Below, piece by piece: positions 36,148-44,072 of a DNA stretch of 64,000 bases. A program made the position numbers and the translations under genes. Source of the DNA: Actinoallomurus sp050942425 (GTDB lineage Bacteria; Actinomycetota; Actinomycetes; Streptosporangiales; Streptosporangiaceae); the NCBI RefSeq assembly GCF_050942425.1, contig NZ_CP192063.1, positions 4,712,001-4,776,000 of the forward strand. The letters run 5' to 3'. The notes beneath the pieces are model-generated. The model saw nothing but the letters and a program-made list of their open reading frames with translations. It made no database searches and was not told the DNA's origin. Position 1 is the stretch's first letter; the number at the start of each line of letters is the position of its first letter.

Positions 36148-37094
36148 GACGTGCTGCGCCGTCGCTCGCGAAGACGGGACGCCGCGGCGGCCATGAGGAC
36201 GGTCACGACCGCCAGACAACCGATGACACGGATCGCGTCGACGACGGGCCCGAGCGTGGTGTCGATCGCGATCTGGAACCCCACGACGTAGACGGTCGGC
36301 ACCAGGCTCAGTATCAGCATCGTCATCCACCGACGGCCGGTGGCCGTCGTCGGCCGGGCGCACGCCACGGCGAACAACGCCAACGGCGCGATGGTCAGCC
36401 ACCATGGGGGATCGTGGAGCGACCATGCCGACGGCGGCATGGCTCTCCGCCACGCGTCGACTTCCCCGGCGGGGATGCTCAGCGCGTAGGCGAGGACTCC
36501 GAGGCCGGCCAAGAGGAGGGCGACCCGCCACCATCCGAGGAGCGACAGCGCCCGGCGGAGGCCGTCCGAGACGGACAAGGCAGCGGCAGCGGTGATCGCC
36601 AGAACGAACCAGTAGAGGTTCTGGCCCAGCCGGTCAGAGAAGGCGTCCATCTCGCAGACGGCGAGCCAGGGCATCTGAGCCAGCGCCGCGGCCCATGCGA
36701 GGCCGATCGAGGTGCGCCGCAGGCCCAGCAGGCTCAACGCGGCGACGAGCGGCCACGGCGCCCACATCGGCCAGATGAGTGCGGGCGGCGTCTGAACGAG
36801 GACGTAGACGCCGGTGAGGTCCAGCAGGGTGGCTGCCAGGCAAGTGAAGAGGGCCAGGATCGTTACCAGGCCGAGCACCGCGAACGCGTCGCTCCACACC
36901 GGCCCGCCGAGGGAACGGATCTCGCGGCGAAGACGGACGCGGACGGCTCCTCCGACGAGGTCGGCGGCGTCCCGGGGGCTGGGCCGTTCCCGGCCGGGGC
37001 CGGCGGTGGCGAGCACGACGCCGAGCATCTCCTCGCGCTGGTCGATCGGGTAGAGCCGCAGCCATCGCCGCAGCCGGTGTTCGAGTGTGCTCAT
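36144..37094 (-). CDS. Membrane protein of PadR operon, paralogue 2
   Basis: A 316-residue membrane protein closely related to its neighbour. The first ~60 residues are almost identical (STLEHRLRRWLRLYPIDQRE...), then similarity falls through the membrane segments, while the C-terminal RRRSTS ending is shared. The start overlaps the PadR stop (ATGA), so PadR and both membrane proteins form one operon. No named family beyond the PadR-linked prefix is recognisable. The function is unknown. Confidence 0.8.
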   Translation of the reverse strand: MSTLEHRLRRWLRLYPIDQREEMLGVVLATAGPGRERPSPRDAADLVGGAVRVRLRREIRSLGGPVWSDAFAVLGLVTILALFTCLAATLLDLTGVYVLVQTPPALIWPMWAPWPLVAALSLLGLRRTSIGLAWAAALAQMPWLAVCEMDAFSDRLGQNLYWFVLAITAAAALSVSDGLRRALSLLGWWRVALLLAGLGVLAYALSIPAGEVDAWRRAMPPSAWSLHDPPWWLTIAPLALFAVACARPTTATGRRWMTMLILSLVPTVYVVGFQIAIDTTLGPVVDAIRVIGCLAVVTVLMAAAASRLRERRRSTS

Positions 37095-37423
37095 GCGGAT
37101 CCTCCGGCCAGGCGCAGGCGGGTCGTGGCGGTCTCGGCGTTGCGGCGCAGGTGTTCGGCCTCGGCGGCGAGGCGCGCGGCGCCCGTGTCCGTGAGCCGGT
37201 AATAGCGCCGCAGCCGGCCCTCGACGACGTCCTCGCGGTCGATCTCCGCGAGGCCGTCGGCGGTCAGCCGGTCGAGGGCGGCGTAGAGCGTCCCGGCCCG
37301 GAGGCGCACGCGCCCGTCGGAGATCCGCTCGACGTCGCCGATGATGCCGTACCCGTGCTGAGGCCCGGCCGCCAACGCCGTGAGGATGAGGAACGTGGGT
37401 TCCTGCAGCGACCTTTGTTTCAT
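37091..37423 (-). CDS. PadR-family transcriptional regulator
   Basis: A 110-residue winged-helix regulator with the PadR signature LQEPTFLILTALAAGPQHGYGII, then VRLRAGTLYAALDRLTADGL and RLRRYYRLTDTGAARL. It is the short class (subfamily 1 size). It probably represses its own operon, which continues into the two membrane-protein genes. The upstream region is AT-rich for this genome (TTTATATACC, CGATCATCG), a likely operator/promoter. An internal start (ATG 37423) is used because homology begins there. Confidence 0.9.
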   Translation of the reverse strand: MKQRSLQEPTFLILTALAAGPQHGYGIIGDVERISDGRVRLRAGTLYAALDRLTADGLAEIDREDVVEGRLRRYYRLTDTGAARLAAEAEHLRRNAETATTRLRLAGGSA

Positions 37424-37452
37424 GTGATCTTTATATACCGATGATCGATACG
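37424..37452. promoter_or_regulatory. AT-rich divergent promoter/operator, PadR vs RlmA-like gene
   Basis: The 17 bp between the divergent starts (37423 and 37441) contain CTTTATATACC, rare in this GC-rich DNA. The nearby CGATGATCG is a 9-bp palindrome. Both genes' promoters must overlap here, so PadR autorepression could also affect the methyltransferase gene. The RlmA-like gene would be leaderless or start further in. Confidence 0.4.
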
Positions 37453-38349
37453 TCGCCACCCGAACGGGACGACGCGCCCGTTCGCCTGCACCATCATGGG
37501 AGGGTGCTCGCCGACGTCGTCCCGTACCTCCGCTGCCCGATCTGCGCCGATGACCTGGCCGTCGAGGGGACGGCCCTTCGCTGCCCGGCCGGGCACACGT
37601 TCGACATCGCCAAGCAGGGCTACGCCAACCTGCTGACCGGCAAGGCGCACCTCGGCACCGCCGACACCCCGGAGATGGTCGCCGCCCGCGCGGACTTCCT
37701 CGGCGGCGGCCACTTCGCCCCACTCGCCGAGCTGGTCGCCGAGCGCGCGGCGGCCCTCGACCCGGGCGAGGGCTGCGTGCTGGACGCCGGCGCGGGCACG
37801 GGCCACTACCTCGCGGCCGTGCTCGACCGGCTGCCCGGACGGCCCGGCGTGGCCCTCGACATCTCCAAGCACGCACTGCGCCGCGCCGCGCGGGCGCATC
37901 CACGGATCGGCGCCCTGGCGTGGGACGTCTGGCGGCCGCTGCCCGTGCGCACCGGCGCGGTCGGGGTCCTCATCGACGTGTTCGCCCCGCGGAGCGGGGC
38001 GGAGTTCCACCGGGTGCTCAGGCCGGACGGCGCGCTGATCGTCGTCACACCGGCCCCGCACCACCTGGGTGAGCTGGTCGAACGGCTCGGGCTGCTGTCC
38101 GTGGACGAGCGGAAGGCCGACCGCGTGGCCGACTCGGTCGGCGAACGCTTCGCCCCCGCGGGCGCCTGGTCCCTGGACTTTCCGCTGTCCCTCACTCATG
38201 CCGACGCCGCGTCGCTCGTGACGATGGGCCCCAGCGCCCGGCACACCGAACCGGAGATCCTGCGGGCGCGCATCGCCGCGCTGGCGGAGCCGGTGAAGGT
38301 CACCGCGGCGTTCGAGGTGCGCGCTTTCGACGTACGACCGGAAAGCTGA
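37441..38349 (+). CDS. RlmA/TlrB-family 23S rRNA (guanine-N1)-methyltransferase
   Basis: A 302-residue SAM-dependent methyltransferase. It has an N-terminal zinc site (Cys32, Cys35, Cys48, His52 in CPIC...CPAGH), then FDIAKQGYANLL, the SAM motif VLDAGAGTGHYL, and VDVFAPR-like IDVFAPRSGAEFHRVL. This is the RlmA(II)/TlrB pattern, which methylates a guanine in 23S helix 35 and in TlrB gives tylosin resistance. Whether it protects against macrolides here is unknown. The start is uncertain: ATG 37441 would leave almost no leader, while GTG 37504 lies in a GGGAGG context but is too close to it. Confidence 0.87.
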   Translation: MIDTSPPERDDAPVRLHHHGRVLADVVPYLRCPICADDLAVEGTALRCPAGHTFDIAKQGYANLLTGKAHLGTADTPEMVAARADFLGGGHFAPLAELVAERAAALDPGEGCVLDAGAGTGHYLAAVLDRLPGRPGVALDISKHALRRAARAHPRIGALAWDVWRPLPVRTGAVGVLIDVFAPRSGAEFHRVLRPDGALIVVTPAPHHLGELVERLGLLSVDERKADRVADSVGERFAPAGAWSLDFPLSLTHADAASLVTMGPSARHTEPEILRARIAALAEPVKVTAAFEVRAFDVRPES

Positions 38350-38354
38350 TATCT

Positions 38355-38382
38355 TTGACCTTTGACTGGCCTGGCGTGTACG
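38355..38382 (+). promoter_or_regulatory. Candidate promoter for the infC operon
   Basis: TTGACC at 38355-38360 and TTGACT at 38362-38367 form a tandem -35-like pair just after the methyltransferase gene. A weak -10 (TGTACG, 38377-38382) lies 16 bp from the first. The leader to infC would be about 240 nt. Confidence 0.35.
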
Positions 38383-38530
38383 CGCCGGGTGCGCAAGCGG
38401 AGGTCATCTCCCACCTGATCGGCTGCGCTCCTTCGGGAGACGAGAGGCTGATGGGTTCCGGTCAGAGGCACGTTTTACGCGTGCCCGCCTCGTCGGCTCT
38501 GGCCGCCGGGGCGTCCGGTAGTGGCGATGG

Positions 38531-38563
38531 CCCCGCATGCGAGTCATGCGGGGCTTTTCCTTT
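38531..38563 (+). terminator. Terminator-like attenuator in the infC leader
   Basis: A perfect 9-bp stem (CCCCGCATG 38531-38539, CATGCGGGG 38545-38553) with a 5-nt loop is followed by CTTTTCCTTT. This is one of the few textbook intrinsic terminators in the window. It stands 55 bp before infC and inside its leader, suggesting premature termination control of infC-rpmI-rplT. Confidence 0.75.
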
Positions 38564-38617
38564 GAAGAGCCCAGGGTATGGCCGGTCAGGACAGCTCGGA
38601 AGCCCCAAGGAGGTCCC

Positions 38618-39211
38618 ATCAGCGCCGAACCGCGTATCAACGAGCGCATTCGCGTGCCCGAGGTCCGGCTCGTCGGTCCGAACGGCGAACAGGTCGGCAT
38701 CGTACCGATCGCCAAGGCACTCGACCTTGCCCGGGAGTCCGACCTCGATCTCGTCGAGGTCGCCCCGACCGCGAGGCCGCCCGTGGCCAAGCTCATGGAC
38801 TACGGCAAGTTCAAGTACGAGTCCGCGATGAAGGCCCGCGATGCGCGACGTAACCAGGCGCACACGGTCATCAAGGAGATCAAACTCCGGCCGAAGATCG
38901 ATCCGCACGACTACGGCACGAAGAAGGGCCACGTCGAGCGGTTCCTCAAGGCAGGTGACAAGGTCAAGGTCACGATCATGTTCCGTGGCCGCGAGCAGTC
39001 CCGGCCGGAGCTGGGGTTCCGGCTGTTGCAGCGGCTGGCGGAGGACGTCGAGGAGCTCGGCTTCGTCGAGTCCCGTCCCAAGCAGGACGGCCGCAACATG
39101 ATCATGGTCCTCGGACCGCACAAGAAGAAGAGCGAGGCAAAGGCCGAAACGCGCACCGCGACGGGAAGTCGTGCGCGACGGCAGCAGGAGGAGCACGGTT
39201 CCCCGGCCTGA
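38618..39211 (+). CDS. infC: Translation initiation factor IF-3
   Basis: Binds the 30S subunit and checks start codons. The 197-residue protein has an N-domain beginning SAEPRINERIRVPEVRLVG, the basic linker (MKARDARRNQAHTVIKEIKLRPKI) and the C-domain DPHDYGTKKGHVERFL...TIMFRGRE. The C-terminal ~25 residues are an extra charged tail. No ATG/GTG/TTG lies at the right place: AAGGAGG (38607-38613) is followed after 4 bp by ATC (38618), the rare start used by infC in many bacteria for autoregulation. The upstream ATG at 38537 lies in the attenuator stem and is not the start. Confidence 0.93.
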   Translation: MSAEPRINERIRVPEVRLVGPNGEQVGIVPIAKALDLARESDLDLVEVAPTARPPVAKLMDYGKFKYESAMKARDARRNQAHTVIKEIKLRPKIDPHDYGTKKGHVERFLKAGDKVKVTIMFRGREQSRPELGFRLLQRLAEDVEELGFVESRPKQDGRNMIMVLGPHKKKSEAKAETRTATGSRARRQQEEHGSPA

Positions 39212-39227
39212 CCGGGCCCGCTCCGCC

Positions 39228-39254
39228 ACGACCCTGCTCACCGAGCGGGGTCGT
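39228..39254. repeat. Intercistronic hairpin infC-rpmI
   Basis: Arms ACGACCCTGCTC and GAGCGGGGTCGT (12 bp with one G-U pair) have a 3-nt loop, 16 bp after the infC stop and 105 bp before rpmI. It could set relative expression of IF-3 and the ribosomal proteins by partial termination or RNase processing. Confidence 0.6.
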
Positions 39255-39359
39255 CTCGCGAAGAGGTAAGCACACGCGCCTCTCAGGCGTATAGCACTCC
39301 GCGCGGAGTCGCTGTATGCCCGGATCGAGGCGCCCGGACTTAGGGAGACGTCGGCGACC

Positions 39360-39554
39360 ATGCCGAAGATGAAGACGCACAGTGGTGCCAAGAAGAGGTT
39401 CAAGCTGACCGGCACCGGCAAGGTCATGCGCCGCCGCGCCAACCGCAACCACCTGCTCGAGCACAAGCCGACCAAGCGCACGCGTCGGCTCGACGGAGCG
39501 GTCGTGGTGTCCAAGAACGACGAGACCAAGATCAAGAAGCTGCTCGGCGAGTAA
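39360..39554 (+). CDS. rpmI: 50S ribosomal protein L35
   Basis: A 64-residue, very basic protein with the L35 signature MPKMKTHSGAKKRFKLTGTG and the late HLLEHKPTKRTRRLDG. The ATG lies just after TTAGGGAGA. Middle gene of the infC-rpmI-rplT operon. No zinc-binding cysteines. Confidence 0.97.
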   Translation: MPKMKTHSGAKKRFKLTGTGKVMRRRANRNHLLEHKPTKRTRRLDGAVVVSKNDETKIKKLLGE

Positions 39555-39601
39555 GCCCGGCACCACCTGATCGCCGGGCTCCGGCACCCCTTCGGTGCCG
39601 G
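39554..39601. repeat. Two tandem hairpins between rpmI and rplT
   Basis: Stem 1: AGCCCGGC (39554-39561) with GCCGGGCT (39573-39580). Stem 2: CCGGCACC (39581-39588) with GGTGCCGG (39594-39601). They abut directly, starting within the rpmI stop codon. L20 binds leader structures of its own operon in other bacteria; a comparable role here is only a possibility. Confidence 0.6.
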
Positions 39602-39667
39602 CAGACCCGTTAGTCGAACGACCGGCCGGAGCCCACAAGGCACGGCCTCCACGAAGGAGTTCAAGAC

Positions 39668-40045
39668 GTGGCACGCGTGAAGCGGGCGGTCAACGCCGCC
39701 AAGAAGCGCCGGGTCGTCCTCGAGCGGGCGAGTGGCTACCGTGGCCAGCGGTCCAGGCTGTACCGCAAGGCCAAGGAGCAGCAGCTCCACTCGATGACGT
39801 ACGCCTTCCGTGACCGGAAGGACCGCAAGGGCCAGTTCCGTCGCCTGTGGATCCAGCGGATCAACGCGGCGGCCCGCGCGAACGGCATGACGTACAACCG
39901 GTTCATCCAGGGCCTGCGCGAGGCCGGCGTCGAGGTCGACCGCCGCATGCTCGCCGAGCTCGCGGTCAACGACGCCGCGGCGTTCACGGTCCTCGTCGAG
40001 ACGGCCAAGAAGGCGCTGCCCGCCGAGGGCAGCGCGGCCGCCTGA
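39668..40045 (+). CDS. rplT: 50S ribosomal protein L20
   Basis: A 125-residue protein starting MARVKRAVNAAKKRR, with GYRGQRSRLYRKAKEQ, YAFRDRKDRKGQFRRLWIQRINAA and YNRFIQGLREAGVEVDRRMLAELA, all canonical for L20. The start is GTG after AAGGAGT. In other bacteria L20 represses this operon translationally. The next gene begins 20 bp later. Confidence 0.97.
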   Translation: MARVKRAVNAAKKRRVVLERASGYRGQRSRLYRKAKEQQLHSMTYAFRDRKDRKGQFRRLWIQRINAAARANGMTYNRFIQGLREAGVEVDRRMLAELAVNDAAAFTVLVETAKKALPAEGSAAA

Positions 40046-40065
40046 CCGCGCAGATAACGACGCTG

Positions 40066-40890
<825 letters not shown>

Positions 40891-41021
40891 GACCCGGATC
40901 GCCCAAGCGGTCCGTCGCATCCGGCCCGGTGGCAAAAGGTGACCGCGGCCATGGGAGCGGGCATCCGATGCCGAACGCAACAAGGATGTCTTCCCGCTGT
41001 AACAAATCGGCGTCCCGATTC

Positions 41022-41033
41022 GTTCAATCGAAC
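41022..41033. promoter_or_regulatory. GTTC-N4-GAAC inverted repeat upstream of the STAS gene
   Basis: GTTCAATCGAAC lies in an AT-enriched stretch (40995-41060) between the methyltransferase and the STAS gene. It could be an operator. A short palindrome like this can also occur by chance. Confidence 0.3.
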
Positions 41034-41240
41034 AAAAGCCGACATGATCGATGCTGTTGATTCCGCCGTGCCGGATCGGTGAACCGGCCGGACGGCGGTT
41101 CGCGCTTCGGGGCGGCCGTCACGGTATCAACGAAGATTCCGATGAACGGGGCAAAACGGATGAATACGAATATAAAGGGCATTCCACTGCCTCGCCGACG
41201 AGCGGCGGTGAGCTGCGAGCGGCTCTCGAGCAGGTCTCCG

Positions 41241-41618
41241 ATGGCGCGCGGGGGCGCCCACCGGTGCCAGATGACCGGCCGCGCGATGGCCGCCACGGTG
41301 GTACGGCGCTACGGCGCCGTCGCGGTCGTGGCGATCGGCGGTGAGATCGACGTGCAGACGGCGGGGCGGCTGCGCGCGGATCTCCTGAGCCTGGCCGACA
41401 GCGGCCACATCCACCTCGTCGTCGACTTCGGCGCCGTGAGCTTCTGCGACGCCGCCGGGCTCGGCGTGCTGGTCGCGGTGGGCAACCGGCTCCGGGAGAA
41501 GGGCGGCACGCTCTGTCTCGCGGGGGTGCGGCCCGCTCAGCGGAGGATTCTGCGAATCACCCGGCTCGACGCGCTGTTCCCCACATATGACACCGTCGAC
41601 GAGGCATTTCAGCACTGA
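41241..41618 (+). CDS. STAS-domain anti-sigma factor antagonist
   Basis: The C-terminal ~105 residues form a STAS domain: VVAIGGEIDVQTAGRLRADLL, then LVVDFGAVSFCDAAGLGVLVAV, in which the serine that is usually phosphorylated (DSSGL) is replaced by Ala (DAAGL) after Cys-Asp. The protein may therefore not be switched by a kinase in the usual way. The start is uncertain; the frame is open from 41079, but an AATATAAAGG stretch at 41168-41178 looks like promoter DNA, so a start near 41241 (125 residues) or 41286 is more likely. No anti-sigma or sigma gene is adjacent. Confidence 0.75.
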   Translation: MARGGAHRCQMTGRAMAATVVRRYGAVAVVAIGGEIDVQTAGRLRADLLSLADSGHIHLVVDFGAVSFCDAAGLGVLVAVGNRLREKGGTLCLAGVRPAQRRILRITRLDALFPTYDTVDEAFQH

Positions 41619-41715
41619 CTCGCCCTAGGCGACATGCCGGGAACATCTGACGTTAACGACTCTGGCGTGGCGGGATTTCCGCCGTCCGCACTAGAGTCAG
41701 GCTGTCGTAGTCAAT

Positions 41716-42837
41716 ATGGAGCCGGGGGAGGTGGCGGGGGTCGTGGGCGGACCGGTTCCGCGTGGCTCTGAGCCCTCCGCCGGGCGGGCGGCGGCGTACG
41801 GGGTCGGCCCCGATTCGCTGCCCGATGGGCTGCTCGTGGCCGACGCCGACCGGAGGGTCGTCGTGTTCAACCGCGCCGCGGTGCGGTTGACCGGCATGCC
41901 GAAGGCCGAGGCGCTCGGCCGCGACTTCGCCGACGTCCTGCCGCTGCGCGACGCCGACGGCCGAGACTGGTGGAAGTGCCTCGACCCGTACAGCGGACTG
42001 GCGATCCGCACCCGTCACCCGGAGCGGCCGCTCTACCTCGGCGACGGGCCCGAGCTGCTCGTCACCGCCTCCTACGACCGCGAGCGGGACGGCACCGTGC
42101 GCTCGTTCACCGTCGCCCTGCGCGACGCGGCCGAGCGCGCCCGTCACGAGCGCGGCCGGGCGGACCTCGTCTCGACCGTCGCGCACGAGCTGCGGTCGCC
42201 GCTGACCAGCGTCAAGGGCTTCACCGCCACCCTGCTGGCCAAGTGGCACCGGTTCAACGACGACCAGAAGCGCGTCATGCTCGAGACGGTCAACGCCGAC
42301 GCCGACCGGGTGACCCGGCTGATCACCGAGCTGCTGGACGTCTCCCGCATCGAGGCGGGCCGGCTGGAGATGCGCCGCCAGGTCGTCGACGTGGTCGAGG
42401 AGGCCCGCAAGATCATCGCCGGCCGGGTCGCCGCGGGTGAGTCGCCGGACCGGTTCGAACTCGACGTGCTGGGTGAGCTGCCGGAAATGTGGCTCGATCC
42501 CGACAAGATCGACCAGATCCTCGGCAACCTCGTGGAGAACGCCGTCCGGCACGGTGCTGGTACTGTGACGATCGTGGTGGAGCCGGACGCGAGCACGCGG
42601 GGAGCCGTCGTCGCCGTGCGCGACGAGGGCGAGGGCATCCCGCCCGAGGCGGCCCAGCGCGTCTTCCGCCAGTTCTGGCGCGGCCACGGCCAGCCCCGCG
42701 GGGGCACCGGCCTCGGTCTCTACATCGTGAAGGGCCTCGTCGAGGCGCACGGCGGCACCATCGACGTGCGGCGCGCCCCCAGCGGCGGCGCCGAGTTCCG
42801 ATTTAGCCTGCCCGCAGGGGCTCCAGACTTCGCCTGA
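41716..42837 (+). CDS. PAS-domain sensor histidine kinase (orphan)
   Basis: A 373-residue soluble kinase without TM segments. A PAS domain spans about 35-135 (LLVADADRRVVVFNRAAVRLTGM, then a second half with a Trp-Trp pair). The HisKA domain has His157 in STVAHELRSPLTSVKGF, and HATPase_c has the N box NLVENAVRHG, G1 DEGEGIP and G2 GGTGLGLYIVKGL. All catalytic boxes are intact. No response regulator is encoded nearby. The same kind of kinase sits upstream of pheS in many actinomycetes. The PAS domain suggests it senses a cytoplasmic signal. Confidence 0.92.
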   Translation: MEPGEVAGVVGGPVPRGSEPSAGRAAAYGVGPDSLPDGLLVADADRRVVVFNRAAVRLTGMPKAEALGRDFADVLPLRDADGRDWWKCLDPYSGLAIRTRHPERPLYLGDGPELLVTASYDRERDGTVRSFTVALRDAAERARHERGRADLVSTVAHELRSPLTSVKGFTATLLAKWHRFNDDQKRVMLETVNADADRVTRLITELLDVSRIEAGRLEMRRQVVDVVEEARKIIAGRVAAGESPDRFELDVLGELPEMWLDPDKIDQILGNLVENAVRHGAGTVTIVVEPDASTRGAVVAVRDEGEGIPPEAAQRVFRQFWRGHGQPRGGTGLGLYIVKGLVEAHGGTIDVRRAPSGGAEFRFSLPAGAPDFA

Positions 42838-42962
42838 GAGCGCCGCGGGCTTCCCGACCGGCACGGGTCCGCCATGATCGTGTAATGGCCCGGATCCCGG
42901 GCCGGAGGCCGTGCGCCGACTAGACTCGATCGCCGTTCCGCCACTGCTGGAGTACTCCAAAC

Positions 42963-44072
42963 ATGTCCGCACCTAATAAGTCATATGACCCCGTCGAGGT
43001 CACCGCGCTCCATCCGGACGAGGTGGCCCGCGCGCGCGACGAGGCGCTCGCCGCGATCGCGGCGGCCGAGAGCCTCGACGAGCTGAAACAGGTCCGCCTG
43101 GCCCACGCCGGCGACCGTTCGCCGCTCGCGCTCGCCAACCGGGAGATCGGCGCCCTGCCGCCGCACGCCAAGGCCGAGGCCGGCAAGCGCGTCGGCACCG
43201 CCCGCCGTGAGGTCTCCGACGCGCTCAAGGCACGTCAGGCCGAGCTGGAGGAGGAGCGCGACCAGCGCGTCCTCGTCGAGGAGGCCGTCGACGTCACCCT
43301 GCCGTGGAACCGCACGCCGCGCGGCGCCCGGCACCCGGTGACGACCATCGCCGAGCGCATGGCCGACGTCTTCGTCTCCATGGGCTTCGAACTGGCCGAA
43401 GGGCCGGAGGTCGAGGCCGAGTGGTTCAACTTCGACGCGCTGAACTTCCCGCCCGCCCACCCGGCGCGGGAGATGCAGGACACCTTCTTCGTCGAGTCGG
43501 AGGACTCGGGCCTCGTTCTGCGGACCCACACCTCGCCGGTCCAGATCCGCGCTCTGCTGACCCGTGAGCTGCCGGTCTACGTCGTCTGCACCGGCCGCAC
43601 CTTCCGCACCGACGAGCTCGACGCGACGCACAGCCCCGTCTTTCACCAGATGGAGGGCCTCGTCGTCGACGAGGGCATCACCATGGCCGATCTGCGCGGT
43701 GCCATCGGCGCGTTCGTCACGGGGATGTTCGGCGAAGGGCTCAAGACCCGCTTCCGCCCGTACTACTTCCCGTTCACCGAGCCGTCCGCCGAGGTCGACA
43801 TGCAGTGCTTCGTCTGCCGCGGCGCCTCGGCAGAGCCGGGCGGCGAGCCCTGTCGCACCTGCCGGTCGGAGGGCTGGATCGAGCTGGGCGGCTGCGGCAT
43901 GGTCAACCCGCGCGTGCTGATCGCCGCCGGGGTCGACCCGGAGCGTTACAGCGGCTGGGCGTTCGGCCTGGGCGTCGAGCGCACGCTGATGTTCCGGCAC
44001 GGGGTCGAGGACATGCACGACATGTTCGAGGGTGACGTGCGCTTCACCCAGGCATTCGGGATGGAGATCTGA
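42963..44072 (+). CDS. pheS: Phenylalanyl-tRNA synthetase alpha subunit
   Basis: Catalytic subunit of the alpha2beta2 enzyme. The 369-residue protein has an N-terminal coiled-coil arm (to ~95), motif 2 (CTGRTFRTDELDATHSPVFHQMEG) and motif 3 (GWAFGLGVERTLMFRHG). The phenylalanine pocket alanine is conserved within the FGLGVER context. It carries a Cys-x2-Cys...Cys-x2-Cys insertion (MQCFVCRG...CRTCRSEGW) resembling a zinc knuckle, which is common in actinobacterial PheS. The ATG follows CTGGAG. pheT begins in the stop codon (TGATG). Confidence 0.96.
   Translation: MSAPNKSYDPVEVTALHPDEVARARDEALAAIAAAESLDELKQVRLAHAGDRSPLALANREIGALPPHAKAEAGKRVGTARREVSDALKARQAELEEERDQRVLVEEAVDVTLPWNRTPRGARHPVTTIAERMADVFVSMGFELAEGPEVEAEWFNFDALNFPPAHPAREMQDTFFVESEDSGLVLRTHTSPVQIRALLTRELPVYVVCTGRTFRTDELDATHSPVFHQMEGLVVDEGITMADLRGAIGAFVTGMFGEGLKTRFRPYYFPFTEPSAEVDMQCFVCRGASAEPGGEPCRTCRSEGWIELGGCGMVNPRVLIAAGVDPERYSGWAFGLGVERTLMFRHGVEDMHDMFEGDVRFTQAFGMEI

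Noticed and set aside
37441..38349. Macrolide resistance determinant
   Set aside because: The RlmA/TlrB family includes resistance enzymes, but no antibiotic cluster is nearby and most members are housekeeping, so only the family is claimed.
38537..38617. ATG at 38537 as the infC start
   Set aside because: It lies inside the terminator stem, lacks a ribosome site, and the added residues are not conserved in IF-3; AAGGAGG precedes the ATC at 38618.
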